Positions 8,217 to 15,122 are shown, counted from the stretch's first letter. The stretch is DNA of 21,916 nt from an uncultured beta proteobacterium (GCA_903840825.1 CAIMHL010000577.1:1-21916); one strand, 5' to 3'. Notes: a model not told the origin generated them from the letters alone. Numbers and translations are program-made.

Positions 8217-8231
8217 TGCAACTTAATTGCA
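8217..8231. promoter_or_regulatory. Zur/Fur-like operator box A
   Basis: 15-bp inverted repeat TGCAA-cttaa-TTGCA in the divergent control region, nearest to the leftward operon. Its centre (8224) is 26 bp from that of box B. A degenerate related sequence with the same right half (TTGCA at 8205-8209) lies further left. Assignment to the adjacent Fur-family protein is inferred. Confidence 0.65.
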
Positions 8232-8235
8232 GTAA

Positions 8236-8264
8236 ATTCTAATGCAACTTTGTTGCGTTAGAAT
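8236..8264. promoter_or_regulatory. Zur/Fur-like operator box B (long near-perfect palindrome)
   Basis: A 29-bp palindrome with 13-bp arms around a TTT centre (8249-8251). Only one pair (8243/8257) is mismatched. The core is GCAAC-TTT-GTTGC. It is the strongest dyad I found in the window and sits midway between boxes A and C, at equal 26-27-bp spacing, so dimers would bind on similar or opposite helix faces in register. Confidence 0.75.
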
Positions 8265-8268
8265 ATTT

Positions 8269-8297
8269 TTGCAACTCAATTGCATTTACTTTACAAA
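8269..8297 (+). promoter_or_regulatory. Predicted promoter of the rightward zur operon
   Basis: TTGCAA (8269-8274) and TACAAA (8292-8297) are separated by exactly 17 nt; each matches the sigma-70 consensus at 4 of 6 positions. Transcription would begin about 30 nt before the repressor ATG. The -35 hexamer is inside operator box C. I could not assign the leftward promoter with equal confidence; TAGAAT on the minus strand within box B is one possible -10. Confidence 0.5.
8270..8284. promoter_or_regulatory. Zur/Fur-like operator box C
   Basis: 15-bp inverted repeat TGCAA-ctcaa-TTGCA, nearly identical to box A, centred at 8277. It overlaps the predicted -35 element of the rightward promoter, so binding should block transcription of the repressor operon. 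Confidence 0.68.
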
Positions 8298-8334
8298 TTC
8301 ATCGCTTTCACTTTGACCCACAAGCTACAACGCC

Positions 8335-8862
8335 ATGACGCTGCCCTTACCCGGTTCTGTACCTGCCAACAGCAAAGCGCAAGACGCCATTGACGCCTTG
8401 TTGACCGCCCACAGTCTGCGCCGCACCAGTGCGGCGCGCTTGGTGCTGGGCTGGTTGCTGGCGCACCCTGACACCAGTTACACACACGCCCAACTGCAAG
8501 CCGCGCTAGCGGGTGACACCGCAGCGGGTGGCCTTGACCGTGTGACGCTTTACCGCTTGATTGACCGGTTGACGCAAGTGGGCCTGCTGTTGTGTCGGGT
8601 TGACAGCCAGCGAGTGCGCCGCTACCAGGCCATGCCCACCAGTGTGCATGCCATTCCCCACTTTGAGTGCCAGAGTTGCCACCGCGACAGCCCCTTGGCA
8701 GGGGCTTTGCAAGCCAATGCGCTTGATCTGGAGCGCGCTGCCCAGACTGCTTTTGAGGCCCTTAAAGCCCTGGGTTATCAAGGCCTGAGCATTGACTTTG
8801 CCGTGCGCGGTGTTTGTGCCGATTGCGTGACCAGCGCGACGGGCAGCGCCCAGATCAATTAA
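8335..8862 (+). CDS. zur: Fur-family metalloregulator, probably the zinc regulator Zur
   Basis: 175-residue repressor. The N-terminal winged helix (about residues 15-100) contains the recognition region DRVTLYRLIDRLTQVGLL, typical of Fur/Zur. The C-terminal dimerisation domain carries two CXXC pairs (Cys112/Cys115 and Cys161/Cys164) that form the family's structural zinc site, with His105 and His109 as potential regulatory ligands; the classical HHDH stretch of iron-type Fur is absent. It is divergent from a zinc-type ABC importer and shares with it three palindromes, which points to Zur rather than Fur. The Shine-Dalgarno sequence is weak. It heads an apparent operon with the downstream ABC, Cys-repeat and DUF3299 genes. 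Zur identity is inferred from family and context; Mur or another Fur subtype is less likely. Confidence 0.85.
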   Translation: MTLPLPGSVPANSKAQDAIDALLTAHSLRRTSAARLVLGWLLAHPDTSYTHAQLQAALAGDTAAGGLDRVTLYRLIDRLTQVGLLLCRVDSQRVRRYQAMPTSVHAIPHFECQSCHRDSPLAGALQANALDLERAAQTAFEALKALGYQGLSIDFAVRGVCADCVTSATGSAQIN

Positions 8863-8907
8863 TGCACTGGGCCCAATTCAGCCTAGCTCCAAGAGACTCA
8901 TCAAGCC

Positions 8908-9582
8908 GTGATCCGATCATCCAACCTAAGTTACCAATACCCCAACGGCCCCGCGCTGAGTTTCCCGGATGTGGACGTGGCGCAGGGCGCGGTGGTGCTG
9001 TTGCGTGGCCCATCGGGGTGCGGCAAGTCAACCTGGCTGGCGCTTGTGGCCGGGCTGATGCCGCCAAGCTCTGGGGATTTGACGGTGGCTGAGCAGCCTT
9101 TGTCTGCGCTGAAAACATTAACGGCTGACGCCTGGCGGGCGCAGGCCATTGGCTTTTTGCCGCAAAAATTGCATTTAAGTGCGGCCCTTAGCGTGCAGCA
9201 AAACCTGGCGATGGCGCAGTGGGCGGCGGGCCAAGCTGAAGACTTGGCGCGTATCAGGGAGGCGCTCTCTGCCTTGGGCGTGGCAGAGCTGGCCCAGCGC
9301 AAACCAGCACAACTTTCGGGTGGTCAGGCGCAGCGGGTCGCCTTGGCCCGGGCTGTGCTGCTCAAGCCCCGCGTTATTTTGGCGGATGAACCCACGGCTA
9401 GTCTGGACGACGACGCAGCTAACGAGGCTGTGGCGTTGCTGCTTGGCACCGCCCGCCGCCAAGGTGCCACGCTGGCCATTGCCACGCACGATGCCCGCGT
9501 GGCGGCAGCTTTGGCGTTGACGGGTGAAAAAATATGCCAAATAGGCCTGCAAGCTACTAAAGACGTGCTTAAGCAGCTATGA
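8908..9582 (+). CDS. LolD/MacB-type ABC transporter ATP-binding protein
   Basis: 224-residue ATPase of the LolD-like class that energises four-helix MacB/FtsX-type permeases. Walker A is GPSGCGKST (residues 34-42), the signature is LSGGQAQRVALARAVL, Walker B is VILADEPTASLD and the switch is IATHDAR. The start is a GTG at 8908, 45 bp after the zur stop; no ATG fits the family N-terminus (MIRSSNLSYQYP). The last 15 or so codons are encoded by a sequence resembling a dispersed repeat and extend past the usual family end. The partner permease begins 10 nt downstream. Comparable ATPase-permease-DUF3299 sets belong to Zur regulons in Pseudomonas and other genera, as I recall. The substrate is not established. 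Confidence 0.9.
   Translation: MIRSSNLSYQYPNGPALSFPDVDVAQGAVVLLRGPSGCGKSTWLALVAGLMPPSSGDLTVAEQPLSALKTLTADAWRAQAIGFLPQKLHLSAALSVQQNLAMAQWAAGQAEDLARIREALSALGVAELAQRKPAQLSGGQAQRVALARAVLLKPRVILADEPTASLDDDAANEAVALLLGTARRQGATLAIATHDARVAAALALTGEKICQIGLQATKDVLKQL
9566..9579. repeat. Dispersed repeat core TGCTTAAGCAGCTA, copy 1
   Basis: Fourteen bases identical to 15089-15102. Here they lie at the 3' end of the LolD-like gene; neighbouring bases (AAGCTACTAA before, TGAAAATAAT after) resemble the A/T-flanked AGCTA repeats I recall from Comamonadaceae genomes. A related 13-base match links 10839-10851 with 15096-15108. Confidence 0.5.
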
Positions 9583-9592
9583 AAATAATTTC

Positions 9593-10795
9593 ATGAAAAC
9601 TCTCTTTTTTGCCTGGCGCTTTCTCTGGTCGCGCCCGCTCGGGGCGGCGTTGAACTTGTTGCTGCTGAGCTTGGGGCTGGCGTCGATTACCTTTCTGCTC
9701 TTGGTCAGCCACCAGTTGAGTCAGGCGTTTGAGCGCGATTTGGCCGGCATTGATGTGGTGGTGGGGGCCAAAGGCAGCCCGATGCAACTGATCTTGGCGG
9801 GCGTCTTTCACTTGGATGTGCCGCCTGGCAACGTCCCGCTGCAAGCCGTCAAGGCGCTGGAGACGCACCCGATGGTGGCCAGCGTGGTGCCTATTAGCTT
9901 GGGCGACAACTTTCAGGGCTTTCGTATTGTGGGCACGTCACCTGCGTACCTCACCCTTTACCAGGCCAATCTGAAGCAGGGCCGCGTTTGGGCGGCCCCT
10001 TTGCAGGTGGTGCTAGGGGCCACGGCGGCTCAAAAACTGGGGCTGGGTTTGGGTGCGCAATTTGCGGGCTCGCATGGTTTGGGCGCAGGTGGCCACGCGC
10101 ATGGCGACTCCCGCTACACCGTCACCGGCATTTTGGAGCCTACGGGTAGTGTGCTCGACCGTTTGATCTTGACGGACAGCGCCTCCGTCTGGCAGGTGCA
10201 TGAAGACGCCTCCGCGCTGGACGACGAAGACCGCCAAGTCATGCAAGACGAGCGCGAGGTCACGATGGCGCTGATTCGCTACAAAACCCCAATGGCGGCG
10301 ATGACGTTTCCGCGCTATATCAATACCCAAACCAAGATGCAGGCAGCGGCACCGGCGCTTGAAATTACCCGCCTGCTGGCCATGCTGGGCATTGGCACCG
10401 ATGTGTTGCGGGCGTTTGCCGGCGTACTTTTGCTCACAGCGGGTTTGAGTGTGTTCATTGGTTTGTGGAACGCCGTGCGCGAGCGGCGTGCCGATTTGGC
10501 TTTACTGCGCATGTTGGGCGCTCCGCCTGCCCGGGTAGCCGCTTTGCTGCTGAGCGAAGCGTTGTGGCTGGGCTTGATGGCTGGCGTTTTGGGGCTTTTG
10601 GGCGGGCAGGGGTTTGCTGCCCTGATTGGTGTCATGCTGCAGCTGGATAATTCTTTGCTGATCGGTGGCCTGGCCTGGCCCTTGTCGCTTTGGGTGGTGC
10701 CTTGCCTGGCCTTGAGTATCTCGATGGCCGCAGCGCTGCTGCCCACCTTGGGCGCTTACCGTATCAGCGTGTTGGAACTTTTGCAATCTAGGTAA
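9593..10795 (+). CDS. MacB/FtsX-type ABC transporter permease of the Zur-linked envelope system
   Basis: 400-residue inner-membrane protein with the four-helix layout of the MacB/LolCE class: transmembrane 1 at about residues 18-40, a periplasmic domain of about 230 residues, then three helices at roughly 273-295, 315-340 and 358-385. The cytoplasmic loop RERRADLALLRMLGAPPARV is the conserved FtsX-domain coupling region. The periplasmic domain has a Gly/His stretch, GSHGLGAGGHAHGDSRY (residues 159-175), with His161, His168 and His170, followed by EPTGSVLDR. Similar His-containing loops occur in permeases of Zur-controlled operons that I recall, suggesting metal sensing or binding. It follows its ATPase by 10 nt and precedes the Cys-repeat gene by 4 nt, clearly one operon. 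The transported substrate is unknown. Confidence 0.9.
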   Translation: MKTLFFAWRFLWSRPLGAALNLLLLSLGLASITFLLLVSHQLSQAFERDLAGIDVVVGAKGSPMQLILAGVFHLDVPPGNVPLQAVKALETHPMVASVVPISLGDNFQGFRIVGTSPAYLTLYQANLKQGRVWAAPLQVVLGATAAQKLGLGLGAQFAGSHGLGAGGHAHGDSRYTVTGILEPTGSVLDRLILTDSASVWQVHEDASALDDEDRQVMQDEREVTMALIRYKTPMAAMTFPRYINTQTKMQAAAPALEITRLLAMLGIGTDVLRAFAGVLLLTAGLSVFIGLWNAVRERRADLALLRMLGAPPARVAALLLSEALWLGLMAGVLGLLGGQGFAALIGVMLQLDNSLLIGGLAWPLSLWVVPCLALSISMAAALLPTLGAYRISVLELLQSR

Positions 10796-10799
10796 ATTT

Positions 10800-11210
10800 A
10801 TGAAAAAACAACTTATAGCCCTCGTCTGTCTTGCTTTGGCAGCTACTTTTTCAATAGCGGCTGAGGGTCATTCGGCGAAAGAAATCAAAGAAGATGCGGC
10901 GCGTCACCGAACCCTGGCGGCAGCGCATTCAGCGGCCGTTCAGTGCTTTGAGCGAAAAAGCCCCACCGACACTTGCTTGGCTACATTGAAGGCCAGTTGC
11001 AGCGGTCTGGCCGTGGGGAAATACTGTGGCTTGAAACAAGACGCTTGGGGCAACGCCGCCAAATCATTCACCCAAACGGCCCAGGCCCACCAGGGTGCCG
11101 CCGTCTGTGTTGAAGCCGGTAAATCCGAGGACGTCTGCATGGCTGACTTGCAGTCTGCCTGCAAAGGTCTGGCGATTGGTAAGTTTTGCGGCATGGTGCA
11201 TGCGCATTAA
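10800..11210 (+). CDS. Exported protein with a duplicated His/Cys motif (H-x5-C-x9-C-x7-C-x8-C-G)
   Basis: A 136-residue protein I cannot assign to a family. A signal peptide (MKKQLIALVCLALAATFSIA) probably ends near Ala21; Cys10 lies within it and does not form a lipobox. The mature part contains two copies of one unit offset by exactly 54 residues: His43/Cys49/Cys59/Cys67/Cys76 and His97/Cys103/Cys113/Cys121/Cys130. Both end with GLA(V/I)GK(Y/F)CG. The chain is Ala-rich and probably helical, and finishes MVHAH. Eight cysteines could pair as disulfides in helical hairpins or bind metal. ATG follows the permease stop by 4 nt. In the related Pseudomonas Zur operon that I recall, a metal-binding DUF2796 protein occupies a comparable role and is absent here. 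A periplasmic metal chaperone or sensor is inferred only. Confidence 0.85.
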   Translation: MKKQLIALVCLALAATFSIAAEGHSAKEIKEDAARHRTLAAAHSAAVQCFERKSPTDTCLATLKASCSGLAVGKYCGLKQDAWGNAAKSFTQTAQAHQGAAVCVEAGKSEDVCMADLQSACKGLAIGKFCGMVHAH

Positions 11211-11248
11211 GTCGCGCACTAAGATCACGGTCTTGATTGGAGATATTT

Positions 11249-11761
11249 ATGAAGCGCATCGCATTGGTCTTGTCTGTTTGGGCCTTACTTTCACCCATGC
11301 CCAGTCTGGCGCAACTCAGCTCACCCATTGAGGGGGGCTTGCTTGCGGGCTCAGGGGCGGGTGTTCACAGCCCAAACAGCCCGATTGCGCCTTTGCCGCA
11401 GCGCGCTGATGTGCTGCCATGGTCGATGCTGTCAGACGTTAAAACCAAGTCGGTCAAAAACCGCTTGTTGCCTGTTTTTCCGGCCCCCGTGGCCGCTTTG
11501 AACCAAAAAACCCAGCGCATTCAGGGCTTCATGATGCCGCTGGACCCGGGTGAAAAACAAAAACACTTCCTTCTCAGCTCAGTGCCCATGAGTTGCTCGT
11601 TTTGCACCCCCGGTGGCCCTGAGAGCATGGTCGAAGTCACCACCAAAATTCCAGTCAAGTACTCGCTGGAGCCGGTGGTGGTGGAGGGGAAATTTGCCGT
11701 CTTGAACGACGACCCTTACGGGCTTTACTACCGCATGGTGGATGCGGTCAGCGTTAAATAG
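11249..11761 (+). CDS. DUF3299 family exported protein
   Basis: 170 residues. A signal peptide (MKRIALVLSVWALLSPMPSLA) is followed by a proline-rich linker and a DUF3299 domain: IQGFMMPLDPGEKQKHFLLS and then the hallmark PMSCSFCTPGGPESMVEV with Cys116 and Cys119 in a CXXC, ending with YGLYYRMVDAVSV. The CXXC and His106 could bind metal or act in redox, but no function is established. The start is the ATG at 11249, with GGAG seven nt upstream; a TTG four codons earlier is less likely. DUF3299 genes accompany LolD/MacB-like ABC genes in known Zur regulons, which strongly supports reading this arm as one metal-responsive operon. It is the last gene, converging with pdxH two bases away. Confidence 0.88.
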   Translation: MKRIALVLSVWALLSPMPSLAQLSSPIEGGLLAGSGAGVHSPNSPIAPLPQRADVLPWSMLSDVKTKSVKNRLLPVFPAPVAALNQKTQRIQGFMMPLDPGEKQKHFLLSSVPMSCSFCTPGGPESMVEVTTKIPVKYSLEPVVVEGKFAVLNDDPYGLYYRMVDAVSVK

Positions 11762-11763
11762 AC

Positions 11764-12402
11764 TCAGGGCGCCAAGCGCTCGCGCGTCCATGACGCGCCG
11801 TCGCCCATGGTGTAGCGCAGTCGGTCATGCAGGCGGCTTTTGCGGCCTTGCCAAAATTCCCAATGATCGGGCTTGAGCCGATACCCGCCCCAATGCGGTG
11901 GGCGCGGTGGATTGAGCAAAAACTGGGCACCGTACTTCACGGCATTGGCCAACAGCACGCCGCGCCCAGAGATCACTTGGCTTTGGGGCGAGGCCCAGGC
12001 GCCAATGCGTGAGTCCAGCGGGCGGCTGTGGAAATAGTCATCGCTTTCTTTATCGCTTATTTTTTCTACAAGGCCTTCAATACGCACCACCCGTTCCAGC
12101 TCAACCCAGTGAAACTGCAAGGCGGCAAATGGGTTGCCCGCCAGTTGCTGGCCCTTGCGGCTCTCGTAGTTGGTAAACCAGGTAATGCCGCGCTCGTCAT
12201 AGCCTTTGATGAGCACCACCCGGGTGCTGGGGCGCAGGTTGCTGGCTACGGTGGCCACGGTCATGGCGTTGGGCTCAGGCACTTCGGCGCTGATGGCCTC
12301 GTCTAACCAGTGTTCAAACTGGAGCAGGGGGTTGGCATTGGAGGCGTCTTCGTTGAGTTCGGCGCGTTCGTAGCTTTTTCTGAGGTCGGCGATAGAGGTC
12401 AT
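11764..12402 (-). CDS. pdxH: Pyridoxamine/pyridoxine 5'-phosphate oxidase PdxH
   Basis: FMN-dependent oxidase producing pyridoxal 5'-phosphate from pyridoxamine or pyridoxine phosphate. The 213-residue product from ATG at 12402 has the usual length. Family segments in order: MTSIADLRKSYERAEL, RPSTRVVLIKGYDERGITWFTN, SRKGQQLAGNPFAALQFHW, RVVRIEGLVEKIS, SRPLDSRIGAWASPQSQ and near the end HWGGYRLKPDHWEFWQG with SRLHDRLRY. An in-frame start at 12510 would add 36 non-conserved residues, so I reject it. The Shine-Dalgarno-like AAAGG lies almost against the ATG. Monocistronic, divergent from edd and convergent with the DUF3299 gene. Confidence 0.95.
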   Translation of the reverse strand: MTSIADLRKSYERAELNEDASNANPLLQFEHWLDEAISAEVPEPNAMTVATVASNLRPSTRVVLIKGYDERGITWFTNYESRKGQQLAGNPFAALQFHWVELERVVRIEGLVEKISDKESDDYFHSRPLDSRIGAWASPQSQVISGRGVLLANAVKYGAQFLLNPPRPPHWGGYRLKPDHWEFWQGRKSRLHDRLRYTMGDGASWTRERLAP

Positions 12403-12539
12403 CCTTTGAGTATAGGCAGGTCCCTGCGACGCTGTTTGACCTAAGCTTAATGACGTGTATTTGGTGGCCGCTTGTTTTGGTAACCATCTCGTAACCCGCA
12501 TTTCCCCCATTTGTGCCGCTTACCGAGTACCATAAGCGC

Positions 12540-12554
12540 TGTAATTTTATTACC
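12540..12554. promoter_or_regulatory. HexR-like operator upstream of edd
   Basis: TGTAATTTTATTACC, an inverted repeat GTAAT-TTT-ATTAC, 16 nt before the edd ATG. It differs at three positions from the published HexR consensus TGTAATTAAATTACA as I remember it. HexR represses Entner-Doudoroff genes in many proteobacteria and is relieved by KDPG. No hexR gene is in the window. Confidence 0.5.
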
Positions 12555-12570
12555 AATATTTCGCGAAGCC

Positions 12571-14391
12571 ATGAAACTAAACCACACCATCGAAGCTGTC
12601 ACTGCCCGTATTCGCGAGCGCAGCCAAGCCACGCGCAGCGCCTATTTGGCCCGACTGGACCAGGCCGCCAACCGTAAACCAGGTGCCGAGCGGCTGGGTT
12701 GTGCCAACGTCGCGCATGCTTTTGCTGCCTTGCCCGTCAACGACAAGTTGCGCGTGGTGGCCGAGAAAGCGCCCAATATCGGCATCGTCACGGCCTTCAA
12801 TGATGTGTTGTCGGCCCACGCGCCGATGCAGCATTACCCCGATGTCATCAAAAATGAGGCCCGCAAACACGGCGCCACCGCGCAAGTTGCGGGTGGCGTG
12901 CCTGCCATGTGTGATGGTGTGACGCAGGGCACGCCGGGCATGGAACTCAGTTTGTTCTCGCGCGACGTGATTGCCATGGCCACTGCCGTTTCCTTGAGCC
13001 ACGATGTGTTTGACGCCGCCGTGATGCTGGGCGTGTGTGACAAGATCGTGCCCGGCCTTCTGATTGGCGCGCTGCACTTTGGCCACTTGCCCACGGTGTT
13101 TATTCCGGCCGGTCCCATGACCTCGGGCCTGTCCAACAACGAAAAATCCAAGGTGCGTGAAAAAGCAGCCCTCGGTTTGGTGGGGCGCTCTGAGTTGCTT
13201 GAAGCTGAGTCCAAGGCCTATCACGGCGCGGGCACCTGCACGTTTTACGGCACCGCCAACAGCAACCAGATGCTCCTTGAAGCGATGGGTCTGCATGTGC
13301 CGGGCACGGCCTTCATCAACCCCGGCGAAGGCATTCGCGAAGAACTCACCCGTGAGGCTGTGCGCACCGTGTTGGGCGACATCAAGGCCCATCGCTTTGC
13401 CCCCATTGGCCATGTGGTGGACGAGCGCTGCATCGTGAACGCGATGGTGGCCTTGCTGGCAACCGGTGGCTCTACCAACCACCTGATCCATTGGGTGGCG
13501 GTAGCCCGTGCTGCAGGCATCGTCATTGACTGGGACGACTTCTCTGCCTTGTCAGACGTGGTGCCCTTGCTCACCCGTGTCTACCCCAATGGCAGCGCCG
13601 ACGTGAACCAGTTTCAAGCCGCAGGCGGCCCGGGCTTTGTGATTCGCGAACTGCTGGATGCTGGTTTCATGCACGCCGATGTGCTCACCGTGCGTGCGGG
13701 TGGTCTGCGTGAATTCACTGGCATTCCTGAGACCCATCCTGATGGTGGTTTGCAGTGGGTGGACGCGGGCGCATCGAAAGACGACAGCGTCGTTCGCCCG
13801 GCAAGTGCGCCTTTCAGCGCCACCGGCGGGCTCAAGTTGCTCAAAGGTAACCTGGGCCGCAGCGTGATCAAAGTATCTGCTGTGCCTGAAAATCTGCACA
13901 TCATTGAAGCGCCTGCTCGTTTGTTTGACTCGCAAGAAGCCTTGCATCTGGCCTTTAGCGCCGGTGAGTTGGACCGTGACGTCATTTGTGTAGTGCGTTG
14001 GCAAGGTCCGCAAGCCAACGGCATGCCTGAGCTGCACAAGCTCACGCCACCATTGGCTGTGCTGCAAGGCAAAGGCTTCAAAGTGGCGCTGGTGACAGAT
14101 GGCCGCATGAGCGGTGCCTCTGGCAAAGTGCCTGCCGCCATTCACGTCTCGCCAGAAGCCGCCGCCGGTGGCCCGCTGGCCAAGGTGCAAGATGGCGATA
14201 TCATTCGCTTGGACGCTACCACCGGTACCCTGCAAGTGCTGGTCAGTGCTGCTGAATGGGACGCCCGCCCGCTGGCGGTCATGCCAGAGGCTTTGGTTGA
14301 TGCCAACGGTCTGGGCATGGGCCGCGAACTGTTTGCCGGAATGCGCCGTAATGCGTTGGCTGCCGAAGCTGGCGCCTGTAGCTGGCTTTAA
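12571..14391 (+). CDS. edd: Phosphogluconate dehydratase (Entner-Doudoroff)
   Basis: 606-residue IlvD/Edd-family enzyme converting 6-phosphogluconate to 2-keto-3-deoxy-6-phosphogluconate (KDPG) in the cytoplasm. Likely iron-sulfur ligands are Cys114 (AMCDGVTQG), Cys156 (GVCDKIVPG) and Cys223 (GTCTFYGTANSN). The C-terminal domain carries ALVTDGRMSGASGKVPAAIH, typical of the family. Length agrees with E. coli Edd (603). I start at the ATG at 12571 (MKLNHTIEAVTARI); the open frame reaches 12511, but those 20 residues do not look conserved. The ribosome site is weak. It is followed after 34 nt by eda, so both Entner-Doudoroff steps are encoded together; glucokinase and G6PDH are not in the window. 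Confidence 0.96.
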   Translation: MKLNHTIEAVTARIRERSQATRSAYLARLDQAANRKPGAERLGCANVAHAFAALPVNDKLRVVAEKAPNIGIVTAFNDVLSAHAPMQHYPDVIKNEARKHGATAQVAGGVPAMCDGVTQGTPGMELSLFSRDVIAMATAVSLSHDVFDAAVMLGVCDKIVPGLLIGALHFGHLPTVFIPAGPMTSGLSNNEKSKVREKAALGLVGRSELLEAESKAYHGAGTCTFYGTANSNQMLLEAMGLHVPGTAFINPGEGIREELTREAVRTVLGDIKAHRFAPIGHVVDERCIVNAMVALLATGGSTNHLIHWVAVARAAGIVIDWDDFSALSDVVPLLTRVYPNGSADVNQFQAAGGPGFVIRELLDAGFMHADVLTVRAGGLREFTGIPETHPDGGLQWVDAGASKDDSVVRPASAPFSATGGLKLLKGNLGRSVIKVSAVPENLHIIEAPARLFDSQEALHLAFSAGELDRDVICVVRWQGPQANGMPELHKLTPPLAVLQGKGFKVALVTDGRMSGASGKVPAAIHVSPEAAAGGPLAKVQDGDIIRLDATTGTLQVLVSAAEWDARPLAVMPEALVDANGLGMGRELFAGMRRNALAAEAGACSWL

Positions 14392-14425
14392 TGCCTGCCC
14401 CTTAATATTTTTAAAAGAAATCCTC

Positions 14426-15067
14426 ATGAACGCATTCCAAAACTTTACCGCCCTGCAAGTGATGCAGGACGCCCCCGTTATTCCCGTGATCGTTTTGAAC
14501 GACGTCGCCCACGCCGTGCCGATGGCCCGCGCCTTGGTCGCCGGCGGTATCCGTATGCTGGAAGTCACGCTGCGCACCCCGCAGGCGCTGGCCTGTATCG
14601 AAGCCATTGCCCGCGACGTGCCCGAGGCCGTGATTGGCGCTGGCACCGTGCGCACCAAAGCGGATGCGCAAGCCGCTGCGAATGCGGGTGCTCGTTTTGC
14701 CGTTAGCCCCGGCTACACCCACGAGGTGGGCCAGGCGTGTCGCGATGCCGGTTTGGCCCTGTTGCCCGGCGTGGCCACTGGCAGCGAGATCATGATGGCG
14801 CAGGAAGATGGCCTCACCGAACTCAAATTTTTCCCCGCCATGCAAGCCGGTGGCCCCGCCATGCTGAAAGCCTGGAGCGGCCCGTTTTTTGACGTGAAGT
14901 TTTGCCCCACCGGCGGCGTGACCTTGCTAAACGCGCCAGACTTTTTGGCACTGCCCAATGTGGTGTGTGTGGGTGGCTCGTGGCTGGTGCCCGCAGACGC
15001 CTTACAAGCGGGCGACTGGGCGCGCATTACCCAGTTGGCGCTGGATACTAAAAATTTAGTCAAATAA
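14426..15067 (+). CDS. eda: KDPG/KHG aldolase
   Basis: 213-residue class I aldolase splitting KDPG into pyruvate and glyceraldehyde 3-phosphate. Glu46 (MLEVTLRTPQAL) and Arg50 are the conserved active-site pair and Lys134 (TELKFFPA) is the Schiff-base lysine; each number is one higher than in the E. coli enzyme. GAGTVRTKADA, FAVSPGYT, LLPGVATGSE and FCPTGGVTLLNA follow the TIM-barrel order. The frame is open far upstream inside edd, but the ATG at 14426 matches the family N-terminus. A terminator hairpin follows 30 nt after the stop, closing the edd-eda operon. Confidence 0.96.
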   Translation: MNAFQNFTALQVMQDAPVIPVIVLNDVAHAVPMARALVAGGIRMLEVTLRTPQALACIEAIARDVPEAVIGAGTVRTKADAQAAANAGARFAVSPGYTHEVGQACRDAGLALLPGVATGSEIMMAQEDGLTELKFFPAMQAGGPAMLKAWSGPFFDVKFCPTGGVTLLNAPDFLALPNVVCVGGSWLVPADALQAGDWARITQLALDTKNLVK

Positions 15068-15088
15068 GGTCCTAAGGCCCGCCTGACA

Positions 15089-15102
15089 TGCTTAAGCAGC
15101 TA
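15089..15102. repeat. Dispersed repeat core TGCTTAAGCAGCTA, copy 2
   Basis: Identical over 14 bases to 9566-9579. It forms the left part of the edd-eda terminator hairpin. Confidence 0.5.
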
Positions 15103-15122
15103 CTTTTTAAGTAGCTGTTTTT
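15097..15122 (+). terminator. Rho-independent terminator of edd-eda
   Basis: A perfect 9-bp stem CAGCTACTT / AAGTAGCTG with a TTT loop (15106-15108), followed by five T residues. It includes a dispersed-repeat core (15089-15102 matches 9566-9579), so the terminator may have been built from a repeat element. Confidence 0.85.

Noticed and set aside
8195..8297. CRISPR-like array in the znu-zur control region
   Set aside because: Repeats are short palindromic operator boxes, only three, with no uniform repeat or spacers and no cas genes.
12577..13491. 304-codon minus-strand frame inside edd
   Set aside because: Antisense shadow of edd: its Gly/His/Ala-rich product matches no fold, while the plus strand encodes a complete Edd with its three cysteine motifs.
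13552..14658. 368-codon minus-strand frame across the edd-eda junction
   Set aside because: Shadow frame overlapping two well-supported genes and their junction; no ribosome site or recognisable motif.
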